The notes under the pieces are model-generated. The model made no database searches and was not told the DNA's origin. It worked only from the letters and a program-made list of their open reading frames with translations. Below, one piece after another: positions 1 to 7,411 of a DNA stretch of 13,577 nt (within the stretch, counting starts at the first letter, position 1; each line of letters begins with the position of its first letter). The stretch spans positions 1 to 13,577 of the forward strand of contig CALAYR010000083.1 in assembly GCA_937894805.1 (NCBI GenBank). Direction: 5' to 3'. A program made the position numbers and the translations under genes. The stretch is from an uncultured Acidimicrobiaceae bacterium. GTDB lineage: Bacteria; Actinomycetota; Acidimicrobiia; Acidimicrobiales; RAAP-2.

Positions 1-141
1 CGGTGGGGCCACGTGGCCGATGAGTGGGCTCGGGAGTTCATTCGCGTCCTTCGCTGGCTGGCGTGTCGCAAAGAAGAGTGACGTAGCCACGACAACAATC
101 GTGGCCGCGACACCCGCACTGGCGACGGCACGTGATCTCAC
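1..141 (-). CDS. ccmG: CcmG/DsbE thiol-disulfide oxidoreductase, N-terminal fragment
   Basis: Partial gene cut by the left window edge; 47 codons are visible. It starts at GTG 141 and overlaps the ccmF stop as GTGA. A purine-rich GAGAGGA lies 6 bases upstream. Residues about 5-26 form a hydrophobic anchor after a short Arg-containing N-terminus. Residues 38-47 (PSPLIGHVAP) match the conserved segment just before the thioredoxin fold in CcmG/DsbE. The CXXC active site lies beyond the edge and cannot be checked. In the family, this membrane-anchored thioredoxin faces outside the cytoplasm and reduces the CXXCH cysteines of apocytochrome c before haem attachment. Its place directly after ccmF is the classical ccm order. 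The call rests on context plus the short N-terminal motif. Confidence 0.8.
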   Translation of the reverse strand, partial: MRSRAVASAGVAATIVVVATSLFFATRQPAKDANELPSPLIGHVAPP

Positions 142-2096
142 TTGTGGTCCTCTCGGCGACGAACGAAGGAGAGCATCGAGCCCACGCCGATGGTTAAACC
201 GCCGAGCCACAACCACACCAAGAGCAGCTCCACCGTGACGCCGAGCACCACGGATCCGGCCGGCAGGTCACCGGCGACCTGAGCCCCCGAGGACGTTCCC
301 GTACCGCCCACCGCATCAAACGTTAGATAGACGTCACGCCAAAAGTTGGAAGAGATGGCCGGCGTGCCGACGGTCTGACCGTCACGACCATGGAACGTAG
401 TGATTGCGGGGTGGAGTGGACTTTGACCGTTAACCCGCACTGAGAGTTCGGTGGCGTCGCGCAGTTCATCGTGAACATCGCGTAGTCCGAGGTACGTAAT
501 GCGCTCCCCGGCCACCACAGTGGACTGTCCTTCGGCGAGAGCCACTTCGGTCTTGGTGGCCAGCGTGGTTGAAGAGACGATGCCGAGGGACAACATCACG
601 ACGCCCAAGTGGACGACCATGCCGCCGGCCGTTGGCCCTAAGAGCCCCCGAAGCCGGCTGTCACCGCGCTGACGGGCACTGCGGACGGAACCGGACAGCG
701 TTCGCAGTGCCGAGCCCGCAGCGGCAGCGGCCAGAAAGTAGGCCAGGAGTAGTGCGGGACGATGAATACCCGCCATCCAGGTCACCACGACGACCGCGAG
801 GGCGAACCAGGCCGACGTGCGAACCCGGCTCCACAGCACGTGCCGATCAGTTTTCCGCCAGCCCGCCAGTGGGGCTAGGGCCATGAGTGACAGCACGAGG
901 GCGCCTACCGGTACCGAAACCTTTGAAAAGTACGGTGCGCCTACCGTGACCTGACCACCATTGATTGCTTCGTAGAGCAGCGGGAAAGCTGTGCCGACGA
1001 GCACGACGATGGCAAATCCCACGAACAGGATGTTGTTCGCAACAAAGAGTCCCTCGCGCGAGAGTGCGGCGTCCACGCCAACGGGCGAGCGGAGGCGATC
1101 GCCGCGCCACGCAATCAGCGCCGTACCCCCGCCAACCGTGATGGCGAAGAAGGCGATCAGGATCGGACCGAGCGTGGAGGATGAGAAGGCGTGCACACTT
1201 TGCAGCACACCGGAGCGAGTGAAAAACGTACCGAGAATGGTCAACGCAAATGTGGCGATCGCCAATGAGAGGTTCCACACACGAAAGAGGCCACGTCGGT
1301 CCTGCACGATGATGGAGTGGACGTAGGCCGTCGCCGTCAACCAGGGCAAGAGAGCGGCGTTCTCAACGGGATCCCAGCCCCAAAAGCCTCCCCAGCCCAA
1401 GACTTGGTAGCTCCACCAGGCGCCCAACACAATGCCGACGCTCAAGATGCCCCAGGCCAGAACGGTCCATTGACGAAGACGAATAGGCCACCGTTCGTCG
1501 ACCCGGCCCGTAATCAACATGGCGACCGCGAAGACGAAAGGCACCGTAAAGCCGACGAAACCGGCATAGAGCAGTGGAGGGTGGGCTGCGACGAGCGGAT
1601 TGTTTTGCAGAAGCGCGTTCGGTCCGGCGCCTTGAGAAGAGTGAAGGGGATTTGGCACGAAGGGGTCAGCCGGTCCGGCCATCAGACCCACAAAGAAGGC
1701 CGCTACGGCAAAGAACACCAATGTGGCCCACTGCACGACGCGATCAGCTGCGTCACGACGGTAACGGGTAATCACGACCACCAGCAATACGGCCAAGAGG
1801 AGTGCCCACAGCAAGATGGAGCCCTCGAGGGCGCTCCACATTCCCGTCATGGAATAAATGGTGGGCGTGAAGGTGGCGTTGTTCTCGGCCACGTACGCAA
1901 GATCGAAGTTGTGGGTCAGCAGGGCGACTTGCATCACGACGACCGCCGCGAAGGTGCTGGCCAACCCCACGATTGCAATGGTGAGCGATGACCCACTCGT
2001 ACTGCGACGTATGCGAATGCCCTGGACTACGACACCCACCACAAAGGCCAGCAGGGCACCATCAATAAAGAGACGTCCGAGTGTCGACGCCGTCAT
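138..2096 (-). CDS. ccmF: Cytochrome c haem lyase subunit CcmF
   Basis: A 652-residue polytopic membrane protein, the usual length for CcmF. It is the core of the System I synthetase that attaches haem from holo-CcmE to apocytochrome c outside the membrane. The tryptophan-rich WWD segment is at 235-246 (WGGFWGWDPVEN). Four histidines sit where the family has its haem ligands: H172 in the AAHPPLLYAGF segment, H260 in YVH, H302 in SVHAF and H496 in MVVHLG. The numbering is within a few residues of E. coli H173, H261, H303 and H491, which I recall from the literature. EGSILLW at 91-97 and WRDVYLTF at 586-593 are further family landmarks. A final transmembrane helix covers about 615-640. The ATG at 2096 overlaps the ccmE stop as ATGA, and the TGA overlaps the ccmG start as GTGA. 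No Shine-Dalgarno is obvious, so coupling from ccmE is likely. Confidence 0.96.
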   Translation of the reverse strand: MTASTLGRLFIDGALLAFVVGVVVQGIRIRRSTSGSSLTIAIVGLASTFAAVVVMQVALLTHNFDLAYVAENNATFTPTIYSMTGMWSALEGSILLWALLLAVLLVVVITRYRRDAADRVVQWATLVFFAVAAFFVGLMAGPADPFVPNPLHSSQGAGPNALLQNNPLVAAHPPLLYAGFVGFTVPFVFAVAMLITGRVDERWPIRLRQWTVLAWGILSVGIVLGAWWSYQVLGWGGFWGWDPVENAALLPWLTATAYVHSIIVQDRRGLFRVWNLSLAIATFALTILGTFFTRSGVLQSVHAFSSSTLGPILIAFFAITVGGGTALIAWRGDRLRSPVGVDAALSREGLFVANNILFVGFAIVVLVGTAFPLLYEAINGGQVTVGAPYFSKVSVPVGALVLSLMALAPLAGWRKTDRHVLWSRVRTSAWFALAVVVVTWMAGIHRPALLLAYFLAAAAAGSALRTLSGSVRSARQRGDSRLRGLLGPTAGGMVVHLGVVMLSLGIVSSTTLATKTEVALAEGQSTVVAGERITYLGLRDVHDELRDATELSVRVNGQSPLHPAITTFHGRDGQTVGTPAISSNFWRDVYLTFDAVGGTGTSSGAQVAGDLPAGSVVLGVTVELLLVWLWLGGLTIGVGSMLSFVRRREDHK

Positions 2097-2569
2097 TGGA
2101 CCGTACCGTCAGAGCCCTTGACGCGCCCAGGGTTCTTTTCGATGTACTCAGCGCTGTGTTTCACCATGATTTGATTCGCGCGAAAGGAGTATGAGGTGGC
2201 CGAGGTAAATGATCCGACCACAACGACGGGAATACCGGCTCGGAACAACTGTGGCGGTGTGCCGACCGCCGTCACGGTGACCAATTCGGTCTTGGATCCA
2301 CGGATGGAGAAGGTGGCACCTTGGGACGTGCGCTCCACGGTGCCCTTGACGACCATGCCCTCAAGCCGGACTTCCCGGGTGCCGATGCTGGTTCGATCTT
2401 GGTAGACCTCGCTCACCGTCTTGAAATAGTTGAGTGACTGCAGCATGCCCTGACTCAACATGACGGCGATAACGAGTACCAAGAGGGCTAGAACCACCCA
2501 CGTACGGCGAGAACGCTTTCTCGGAGTTGGCGAGACGGGCGTGAGATCGAGAGGAGCTTCAGTCGTCAC
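2093..2569 (-). CDS. ccmE: Haem chaperone CcmE
   Basis: A 158-residue periplasm-facing haem chaperone. It receives haem from the CcmABCD complex as a covalent adduct and hands it to CcmF. An Arg-rich cytoplasmic stretch at 17-22 precedes one transmembrane helix (about 24-40), followed by the OB-fold domain. The covalent haem histidine is H138 in KHSAEY, with Y142 completing HxxxY. This is the His form, not the CxxxY variant of some archaea and sulfate reducers. The start is GTG 2569, lying 11 bases inside ccmD in another frame. No clear Shine-Dalgarno precedes it and no better in-frame start is visible before residue 37, so translational coupling to ccmD is inferred. The stop overlaps the ccmF ATG as ATGA. 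Confidence 0.95.
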   Translation of the reverse strand: MTTEAPLDLTPVSPTPRKRSRRTWVVLALLVLVIAVMLSQGMLQSLNYFKTVSEVYQDRTSIGTREVRLEGMVVKGTVERTSQGATFSIRGSKTELVTVTAVGTPPQLFRAGIPVVVVGSFTSATSYSFRANQIMVKHSAEYIEKNPGRVKGSDGTVQ

Positions 2570-2654
2570 GACGTCGCGACCGCCACCACAGTGAAACGGC
2601 GTAGGCGCCCATGGCGATCACCGTAACGAGATACCCCGCATTGACATAGTTCAT
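2559..2654 (-). CDS. ccmD: CcmD-like small membrane protein
   Basis: A 31-residue gene that length cut-offs would miss. It starts at ATG 2654, overlapping the ccmC TGA as ATGA, and ends in TGA at 2559. The peptide opens MNYVNAGYLV, has one hydrophobic helix (about residues 7-24), and ends in a positive RSRRR patch followed by two Asp. CcmD proteins are small, poorly conserved, single-pass proteins with an N-terminal Asn-Ala-Gly-Tyr-like start and a basic cytoplasmic tail. They connect CcmC-CcmE with the CcmAB ATPase and help release holo-CcmE. Position between ccmC and ccmE is diagnostic. Start and frame are firmly supported by the overlaps; identity rests on topology and synteny more than on catalytic residues. 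Confidence 0.85.
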   Translation of the reverse strand: MNYVNAGYLVTVIAMGAYAVSLWWRSRRRDD

Positions 2655-3373
2655 GAGGCCGACTCCGTCCGTCGAGCTTTCAGAGCGGCGTCGAGCTCAG
2701 AGTCCCGCTGCCCCGCTTCACGATCCGCAATGCGATAACGGGCCCGCACCATCCAAGCAAAATCAAGCGAGAACGCAATAAAGCTCAACAGAAGCGTCCA
2801 GGCCATCGAGCCATGAATCTTGAGGTGGCGATTTTCGGTGAAGACAGTGGCTCCTTGGTGCAACGTAGTCCACCACATAACTGAGAAGTGAATAATCGGA
2901 ATATTGACGGCCGTCAGAATGGCAAATACGGCGCTGCGCTTAGCGCGCACTTGAGGATCATCATTGGCTCGACGCAACGCCAAGTAGCCGAGCATCAAAA
3001 CGCCGAGCACGGCCGTTGAAGTTAGTCGGGCATCCCAGACCCACCACACGCCCCACGTAGGTCGGCCCCAGATCGATCCGGTGAGCAGTGTGAGACCAAT
3101 GAACAGCGTGGAGACTTCGACGGCGGATGCAGCGACGCGGTCGGCCACCATTGAACGGGTGCGCGGCCAAAGGTAGAGGGCACTCGCGATGGTCGCGGCA
3201 CCGAATGAGAGGTAGAGAGCCACCCAGGCCTGCGCGGGGTGTATGTAGACCAAGCGCGCGAGTTCACCTTGCACTTTGTCCGGGGGCGTAACGAAGTAGC
3301 CCATCACGAAGGTGGCGAAGGAGGTCGCGAGAGCGAGTGGGCCTAGTGCGCGTCGAGTTAGTTGTTTCATCAT
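2651..3373 (-). CDS. ccmC: Haem exporter/handling protein CcmC
   Basis: A 240-residue, six-helix membrane protein of the haem-handling family. It presents haem to CcmE. The WWD domain is at 102-118 (WGRPTWGVWWVWDARLT), nearly identical to the family consensus. The two external haem-ligating histidines are H45 (VYIHPAQAW) and H172 (TTLHQGAT). The reading frame stays open further upstream, but the start is placed at ATG 3373. There it overlaps the ccmB stop as ATGA, AGAGGA lies just upstream, and the resulting N-terminus (MMKQLTRRAL) has normal family length. A second ATG follows immediately at 3370. The C-terminal 25 residues are charged and probably cytoplasmic. The TGA at 2651 overlaps the ccmD ATG. 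Confidence 0.96.
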   Translation of the reverse strand: MMKQLTRRALGPLALATSFATFVMGYFVTPPDKVQGELARLVYIHPAQAWVALYLSFGAATIASALYLWPRTRSMVADRVAASAVEVSTLFIGLTLLTGSIWGRPTWGVWWVWDARLTSTAVLGVLMLGYLALRRANDDPQVRAKRSAVFAILTAVNIPIIHFSVMWWTTLHQGATVFTENRHLKIHGSMAWTLLLSFIAFSLDFAWMVRARYRIADREAGQRDSELDAALKARRTESAS

Positions 3374-4029
3374 GATTCCTCTAATGCACCGTAAAGGAGA
3401 AGACCCACACAGGCGTACGCTGCCAGCGATACGCCCAGAAGCCAGACCCACCGGGCCAATGGCCCATATGTAATCAGGGAAGAGAAGGCCCGTTCCCCCG
3501 CAATAAGTACGGGGGCAAAGGCCGGCAGGGCCAGTGCGGGCAGGAGCGTGCCAGCGTTAGCGCTCGACGCCGCAATCCTTCCGTAGAGGACGCCGGCCAA
3601 TGACAGAGTGGCCGTGGCGAGCAACAGCACGGGCACCGTCACGATGGCGGCGTGCAGTGGCACGTGCAGCAGCACCGTGGTACCGGCGAGGAGCGCGGAA
3701 CCCACAATCGAAAGTTGGATGAACATGGCGAGACCTTTGCCCAGAAAGACTGCGCCGGGGTCAATGCCCAAGATCTGCACCGAAGTGGCGGTCCCGCGCG
3801 CAGCCTCCAACTGGCTGGTGCGATTAATAACGAGGAGCGCGACCAAGGTCATCACGATGTAGAAGAGACCAGGGGCCAGCTTGGCTTGCGTTGATGCATT
3901 CGGTCCAACGGCTAGGCCACAGAGAACCAGAGTCATCAGCCCAAAGGGAGCCACCTGCCACAGCAGCACGCGACTACGCCGCTCGATGAGCAGATCCTTC
4001 TGTGCCACCAACAACACAAGACGAATCAC
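3370..4029 (-). CDS. ccmB: Haem ABC-type exporter permease CcmB
   Basis: A 219-residue membrane protein, close to the roughly 220 residues typical of CcmB. It pairs with CcmA as the membrane half of the complex whose ATP hydrolysis releases holo-CcmE from CcmC. The N-terminus (VIRLVLLVAQKDLLIERRSR) has the amphipathic, basic stretch of the family and is followed by about six hydrophobic helices. The cytoplasmic SQLEAARGTATSVQILGIDP segment (about residues 72-91) resembles the conserved CcmB loop. The frame is open 70 codons further upstream, but that extension runs through ccmA and is rejected. GTG 4029 overlaps the ccmA TGA as GTGA and has GGAGAG upstream. The stop overlaps the ccmC ATG. Confidence 0.93.
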   Translation of the reverse strand: MIRLVLLVAQKDLLIERRSRVLLWQVAPFGLMTLVLCGLAVGPNASTQAKLAPGLFYIVMTLVALLVINRTSQLEAARGTATSVQILGIDPGAVFLGKGLAMFIQLSIVGSALLAGTTVLLHVPLHAAIVTVPVLLLATATLSLAGVLYGRIAASSANAGTLLPALALPAFAPVLIAGERAFSSLITYGPLARWVWLLGVSLAAYACVGLLLYGALEES

Positions 4030-4667
4030 GATGCACTCTCCACGATTCGTCCGCCAACTATCACGATGGGGGCGGCATTGGTATCGGCGGGTAGCGCGCC
4101 GTGCGACGTTAAGACAACGGTCGCTCCGCTCGCCTGCGCAGCGCCAATTAATTGACTGGTGAGGTCTCGACCCTCGTCGTCCAAACTGGCGAAGGGCTCG
4201 TCCAGCAACCAGAGCTGTGGACGGCGAACCAAGAGCCACGCCAGCGAGAGGCGCCGTTGCTGGCCGGCACTCAATGACTTCAGAGGCACCTTGGCTCGAT
4301 GAGCCAAGCCAACTCGTTCGAGTGCCGAAGGGATCAAGGCAACATCGGCGCTGGTGGTGCGTGCGGCAAAGAGCAGGTTCTCGGCCGGACTCAAGTCAGG
4401 GTAGAACGAAGTTTCGTGACCGAGCCACCCGACGTGTCGACGCAGTTCTCGACGTTCCGCAGAACAGATATCAAAACCCAAGACCGTGCCAGTGCCCCGG
4501 CTTGGCACTTCGAGTCCGGCCAGTACGCGGAGGAGGCTCGTTTTACCGGCACCATTTGGTCCGGTAACGACGTAGGTCGTGGCACTCTCCAGGGTGAGAT
4601 TCACTCCTGAAAGCAGTGGGAAACTGCCCGTCGTTACGACGACATCACAAAGTGAGGCGACCGCCAC
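4026..4667 (-). CDS. ccmA: Haem exporter ATP-binding protein CcmA
   Basis: A 213-residue ABC ATPase of normal CcmA size. The Walker A is GPNGAGKTS at 36-44, the signature is LSAGQQRRL at 132-140 (the LSAGQQRR form is typical of CcmA), the Walker B is LWLLDEP at 152-158, and the H-loop is TSHG at 187-190. The Q-loop position reads WLGHE at 81-85, so the usual Gln is Glu. The start is GTG 4667; the Shine-Dalgarno is weak. The gene lies 22 bases after the gmd stop and could be cotranscribed with it. CcmA with CcmB powers release of haem-loaded CcmE from CcmCD. It is the first gene of the overlapping ccm series. Confidence 0.95.
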   Translation of the reverse strand: MAVASLCDVVVTTGSFPLLSGVNLTLESATTYVVTGPNGAGKTSLLRVLAGLEVPSRGTGTVLGFDICSAERRELRRHVGWLGHETSFYPDLSPAENLLFAARTTSADVALIPSALERVGLAHRAKVPLKSLSAGQQRRLSLAWLLVRRPQLWLLDEPFASLDDEGRDLTSQLIGAAQASGATVVLTSHGALPADTNAAPIVIVGGRIVESAS

Positions 4668-4677
4668 AAGATCCGCT

Positions 4678-4693
4678 CTAACGAAATCGTTAG
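4678..4693. repeat. Inverted repeat in the gmd-ccmA gap
   Basis: A perfect 7-bp inverted repeat, CTAACGA-AA-TCGTTAG, covers the gmd stop codon and half the gap before ccmA. The 2-base loop is too tight and the stem too AT-rich for a convincing terminator, and no T tract follows on the minus strand. It could be a protein-binding site or chance. A related TAACGA/TCGTTA pair occurs at 7964-7984, also over a stop codon. Confidence 0.5.
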
Positions 4694-5652
4694 CGCTGGA
4701 GCGCCTTGAGATCTGACGCCACCATCATTTCGACCAGCTGCGTGAAATCAACGTCTCGGCGCCAGCCTAAAACTCGCTCGGCCTTGGCGGGGTCGCCAAC
4801 TAGCAGATCAACTTCGGCGGGACGCATGAACGCGGGATCGATCACGACGTGATTTTCCCAGTTCAACCCAGCGGCCGCGAAGGCCACTTCGCAGAGTTCG
4901 CGCACGGGATGCGTTTCCCCGGTGGCTACTACGTAGTCATCGGGTGAATCCTGCTGAAGCATGAGATACATGGCGCGCACATAGTCAGCGGCGTAGCCCC
5001 AGTCACGCTGCGCGTCCAAGTTGCCGAGGCGTATCTCCTTGGCGAGCCCCAGCTTGATCTTGGCAACGCCGTTGGTGACCTTGCGGGTCACGAACTCAAG
5101 GCCCCGTCGTGGAGACTCGTGATTGAAGAGAATGCCACTACTGGCGTGGAGGTTGTAGCTCTCGCGGTAGTTCACAGTGATCCAGTGTCCGTAGACCTTG
5201 GCTACGCCGTAGGGACTCCGTGGGTAGAAGGGCGTGTCTTCATCTTGCGGCACCGCCTGCACCTTGCCGAACATCTCGGAGGAACTGGCTTGGTAGAAAC
5301 GAATTTCGGGGTCCACGGTCCGGATGGCGTCCAGCACGCGTGTTACGCCGAGAGCCGTGGTCTCACCTGTAAAGACGGGCTGGAGCCACGAAGTCTGTAC
5401 GAAGCTCTGAGCAGCGAGGTTGTACACCTCTTGAGGCCGGTGCTCCCGAAGGATGTTGGTAATTGAGACTTCATCCAGCAGGTCACCCGAAACGAGGTTC
5501 AGTCGGTCTTGGATGTGCGAAATTCGTTCAAAGGTCTCCGTCGAAGATCGACGGACCATACCGAAGACTTCGTAGCCCTCATCGAGCAGCAATTCGGCGA
5601 GGTATGAGCCGTCCTGCCCGGTGATGCCTGTGATCAATGCGCGCTTGGCCAC
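4690..5652 (-). CDS. gmd: GDP-mannose 4,6-dehydratase
   Basis: A 320-residue short-chain dehydrogenase of the extended type. It converts GDP-D-mannose to GDP-4-keto-6-deoxymannose, the precursor of GDP-fucose, GDP-rhamnose and related sugars. The NADP-binding Rossmann motif is at 9-15 (GITGQDG). RRSST at 34-38 is the segment that contacts cofactor in this family. The active site shows ASSSEMFG at 122-129 and the YxxxK pair Y148/K152. NHESPRRG at 177-184 is a strong Gmd landmark. The length matches shorter Gmd proteins of about 320 residues rather than the longer 370-residue form. The start is GTG 5652 with GAAGGA 5 bases upstream. No GDP-4-keto-6-deoxymannose reductase or epimerase lies in the window, so the final sugar is unknown. 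The glycosyltransferase across the divergent gap may use the product (inference). Confidence 0.95.
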   Translation of the reverse strand: MAKRALITGITGQDGSYLAELLLDEGYEVFGMVRRSSTETFERISHIQDRLNLVSGDLLDEVSITNILREHRPQEVYNLAAQSFVQTSWLQPVFTGETTALGVTRVLDAIRTVDPEIRFYQASSSEMFGKVQAVPQDEDTPFYPRSPYGVAKVYGHWITVNYRESYNLHASSGILFNHESPRRGLEFVTRKVTNGVAKIKLGLAKEIRLGNLDAQRDWGYAADYVRAMYLMLQQDSPDDYVVATGETHPVRELCEVAFAAAGLNWENHVVIDPAFMRPAEVDLLVGDPAKAERVLGWRRDVDFTQLVEMMVASDLKALQR

Positions 5653-5657
5653 TAGAT

Positions 5658-5663
5658 TCCTTC
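5658..5663 (-). promoter_or_regulatory. Shine-Dalgarno site of gmd
   Basis: GAAGGA on the minus strand, 5 bases before GTG 5652. It fixes the gmd start at this GTG, which also gives the expected short N-terminus directly before the Rossmann strand. Confidence 0.7.
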
Positions 5664-5712
5664 GTCATTTTCAAATAGAAACGTGTAATTACTCTACCCA
5701 AGGCGGGCGCCA

Positions 5713-5741
5713 TCGACTTGCAAGTAGCAAAGTCGTAATCT
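5713..5741 (+). promoter_or_regulatory. Probable leaderless promoter of the glycosyltransferase gene
   Basis: TCGACT (5713-5718), a 17-base spacer and TAATCT (5736-5741) resemble sigma-70-type -35 and -10 boxes. The -10 ends 7 bases before ATG 5749, and no Shine-Dalgarno exists. Transcription would therefore begin at or next to the start codon. The rest of the 96-base divergent gap (5653-5748) is AT-richer near gmd and should also hold the gmd promoter, but I cannot place its boxes. Confidence 0.55.
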
Positions 5742-5748
5742 TGCACCC

Positions 5749-6777
5749 ATGGCTCGTCTGGCAATCGTCAGTTTCCGTCTCGGTCTCACCGACGGCGTCT
5801 CAATTGAAGCTGAGAAGTGGACCGATGCACTGAAGTCGCTGGGGCACGAAGTTTTCACGGTGGCCGGTGAGGGCCATGTCGACTACACCGTTCCTGGTCT
5901 CGCCATCGACGCCGCCGAAAATCCTGATATCGATGAGCTCCGTCGAATCCTCGACCAGGCCGACTTGGTCATAGTCGAGAATCTGGCGTCACTTCCCCTC
6001 AATCTTGACGCGCGCGATGCCGTGTACGAAGTCCTCCGGGATCGAGTGGCGATTTTCCGTCACCACGATTTGCCTTGGCAGCGTCCGCACTTGCTTCACC
6101 TCGATGGACCGAGCCATCTCGGGCCATGGGCCCACGTCACCATTAACGACCGTTCGCGCCTCGAACTTCTCCAACGGGGCATTGTCGCCACCACGATTCC
6201 CAATCACTTTGACTGCGACCCCCCGACGGGTCGACGCGAGCTCCTGCGCAGTTCAATTCACGTCAAGGGCAAGTCGTCCATCATCATGCAGCCAACGCGG
6301 GCCATCCCTCGAAAGAATGTCACTGCCGGCCTTCGCCTCGCGGAACGACTCGGTGGCATCTATTGGTTGCTCGGAAGAGCTGAGGATGGCTTCGGGCCCG
6401 ATTTGGAGCGACTCATCAATCTGTCGATGACCGGCGTACGACGCGGCCTCCCTACGGGGGCCACGATGGCCGACGCTTACGCCGGGTGCGACCTGGTTGT
6501 GATGCCCTCAACCTGGGAGGGTTTTGGCAATCCGGTCATTGAGGCGGTCACCCACCGCAAGCCCCTCGCCCGCTACCCCTATCCCGTCATGGAGGAAATC
6601 GAAGCCCACGGCTTTCACTTCTTTGACCTAGAAGATATTGATGGGATTCGCGGGGCTATGAATGACCCATTCGCAGAATTTCTCGATAAAAATGCGGCAA
6701 TCGCTAAGGCCAACTACGACCTATCGCTGCTGCCGGGCCGCCTAGCCACTCTGTTGGCTTCGGTCGGAATTCTCTAA
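5749..6777 (+). CDS. GT-B fold glycosyltransferase, GT4-like
   Basis: A 342-residue cytoplasmic or membrane-associated glycosyltransferase. The N-terminal half is the acceptor-side Rossmann domain, with a FRLGLTDGVSIE loop (residues 9-20). The C-terminal donor domain begins about residue 175. QPTRAIPRKN at 181-190 supplies the Arg/Lys expected to bind donor diphosphate. The EX7E motif is E257 to E265 in PSTWEGFGNPVIEAV, typical of retaining GT4 enzymes. No transmembrane segment or signal peptide is visible. The donor and acceptor cannot be read from sequence; the divergent gmd hints at a GDP-linked deoxysugar or mannose. The start at ATG 5749 fits the -10 box 7 bases upstream. TetR follows 22 bases after the stop. 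Confidence 0.85.
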   Translation: MARLAIVSFRLGLTDGVSIEAEKWTDALKSLGHEVFTVAGEGHVDYTVPGLAIDAAENPDIDELRRILDQADLVIVENLASLPLNLDARDAVYEVLRDRVAIFRHHDLPWQRPHLLHLDGPSHLGPWAHVTINDRSRLELLQRGIVATTIPNHFDCDPPTGRRELLRSSIHVKGKSSIIMQPTRAIPRKNVTAGLRLAERLGGIYWLLGRAEDGFGPDLERLINLSMTGVRRGLPTGATMADAYAGCDLVVMPSTWEGFGNPVIEAVTHRKPLARYPYPVMEEIEAHGFHFFDLEDIDGIRGAMNDPFAEFLDKNAAIAKANYDLSLLPGRLATLLASVGIL

Positions 6778-6785
6778 TTAACCGT

Positions 6786-6791
6786 TAGTCT
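6786..6791 (+). promoter_or_regulatory. Candidate -10 box of the TetR gene
   Basis: TAGTCT lies 8 bases before ATG 6800, with no Shine-Dalgarno in the 22-base gap. This suggests a separate leaderless transcript in addition to read-through from the glycosyltransferase. No good -35 is visible. The overlapping TAACCGTTA (6779-6787) is a short inverted repeat that could be an autoregulatory half-site, but it is too short to insist on. Confidence 0.4.
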
Positions 6792-6799
6792 CTCGCGCC

Positions 6800-7411
6800 A
6801 TGGGGGCGATTGAGACAGAAACCACGGGCGACACTCGCCGCCAGGAAATCTTGCGTATCGCGACCCGGATTTTCGCTGAACACGGCTTTCAGACCACCAC
6901 GATGGAACAGGTCGCGAAAGAAGTTGGCTTCACCAAGCCCATCATCTACCAGCACTTCCCCAGCAAGGACGCCCTCTACGAGGAGATTGTCGCCAAGACG
7001 GCCGCTCGCCTGCTCGTCTCATTGCAGGCCGCTACGAGCGTTGAGCAGTCGCCTCGTCAACGAGTAGAGGCGGCCTTCCGCGTCTACTTCGAGCTCGTTG
7101 TGCAAGAGTCCGACGCCTTTCGCGTGCTCTTCCTCCAGGCTGGATCTAACGAGCACAGCAAACAGCTGCGGGCCGTTGAAGTCGACTTGGTCTCCTTCAT
7201 TGAGCCATTGCTCGCCGACGATCTAGATGCTGATCACCGTCGGGAACTCGCCGGTGGTGTCGTGGGCATGGCGGAAGGAGCAGCGGTCGTGTGGCTAGTC
7301 CGTCAGGCTCGCCGTGGTTGGCCGCAGCCCGCTCCCGACGAAGCCAGCATTTTGGCCAAGCGTATTGCCACACTCGCGTGGGGTGGGCTCCGCGCCACCG
7401 CGCAACGTTAG
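6800..7411 (+). CDS. TetR/AcrR-family transcriptional regulator
   Basis: A 203-residue one-component repressor of typical TetR length. The N-terminal DNA-binding domain runs from RRQEILRIATRIFAEHGF (13-30) through the helix-turn-helix at about 35-56. The recognition helix region KEVGFTKPIIYQHFPSKDAL at 40-59 is a close match to the family. The C-terminal ligand and dimer domain (about 70-200) is helical and family-variable, so the ligand is unknown. The gene follows the glycosyltransferase by 22 bases. Its TAG overlaps the convergent phosphatase stop by 4 bases. The nearest operator-like palindrome is upstream of the acyl-CoA dehydrogenase, about 3.7 kb away; a link is speculation. Confidence 0.92.
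   Translation: MGAIETETTGDTRRQEILRIATRIFAEHGFQTTTMEQVAKEVGFTKPIIYQHFPSKDALYEEIVAKTAARLLVSLQAATSVEQSPRQRVEAAFRVYFELVVQESDAFRVLFLQAGSNEHSKQLRAVEVDLVSFIEPLLADDLDADHRRELAGGVVGMAEGAAVVWLVRQARRGWPQPAPDEASILAKRIATLAWGGLRATAQR

Noticed and set aside
1317..1991. 224-residue plus-strand reading frame opposite ccmF
   Set aside because: Low-complexity, His/Gly/Arg-rich shadow of a long conserved gene, with no start signal or family similarity.
3374..3451. Longer ccmC starting at 3451
   Set aside because: The extra 26 residues lie in the ccmB coding region; ATG 3373 has an ATGA overlap and AGAGGA upstream.
4030..4239. Longer ccmB starting at 4239
   Set aside because: The extension is Arg-rich, covers ccmA, and does not look like a CcmB N-terminus; GTG 4029 fits length and overlap.
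4410..4430. Glu instead of Gln in the CcmA Q-loop (WLGHE)
   Set aside because: I believe GHE or GHH at this place is frequent in CcmA-like ATPases outside Proteobacteria, and all other ATPase motifs are intact, so loss of function is not indicated.
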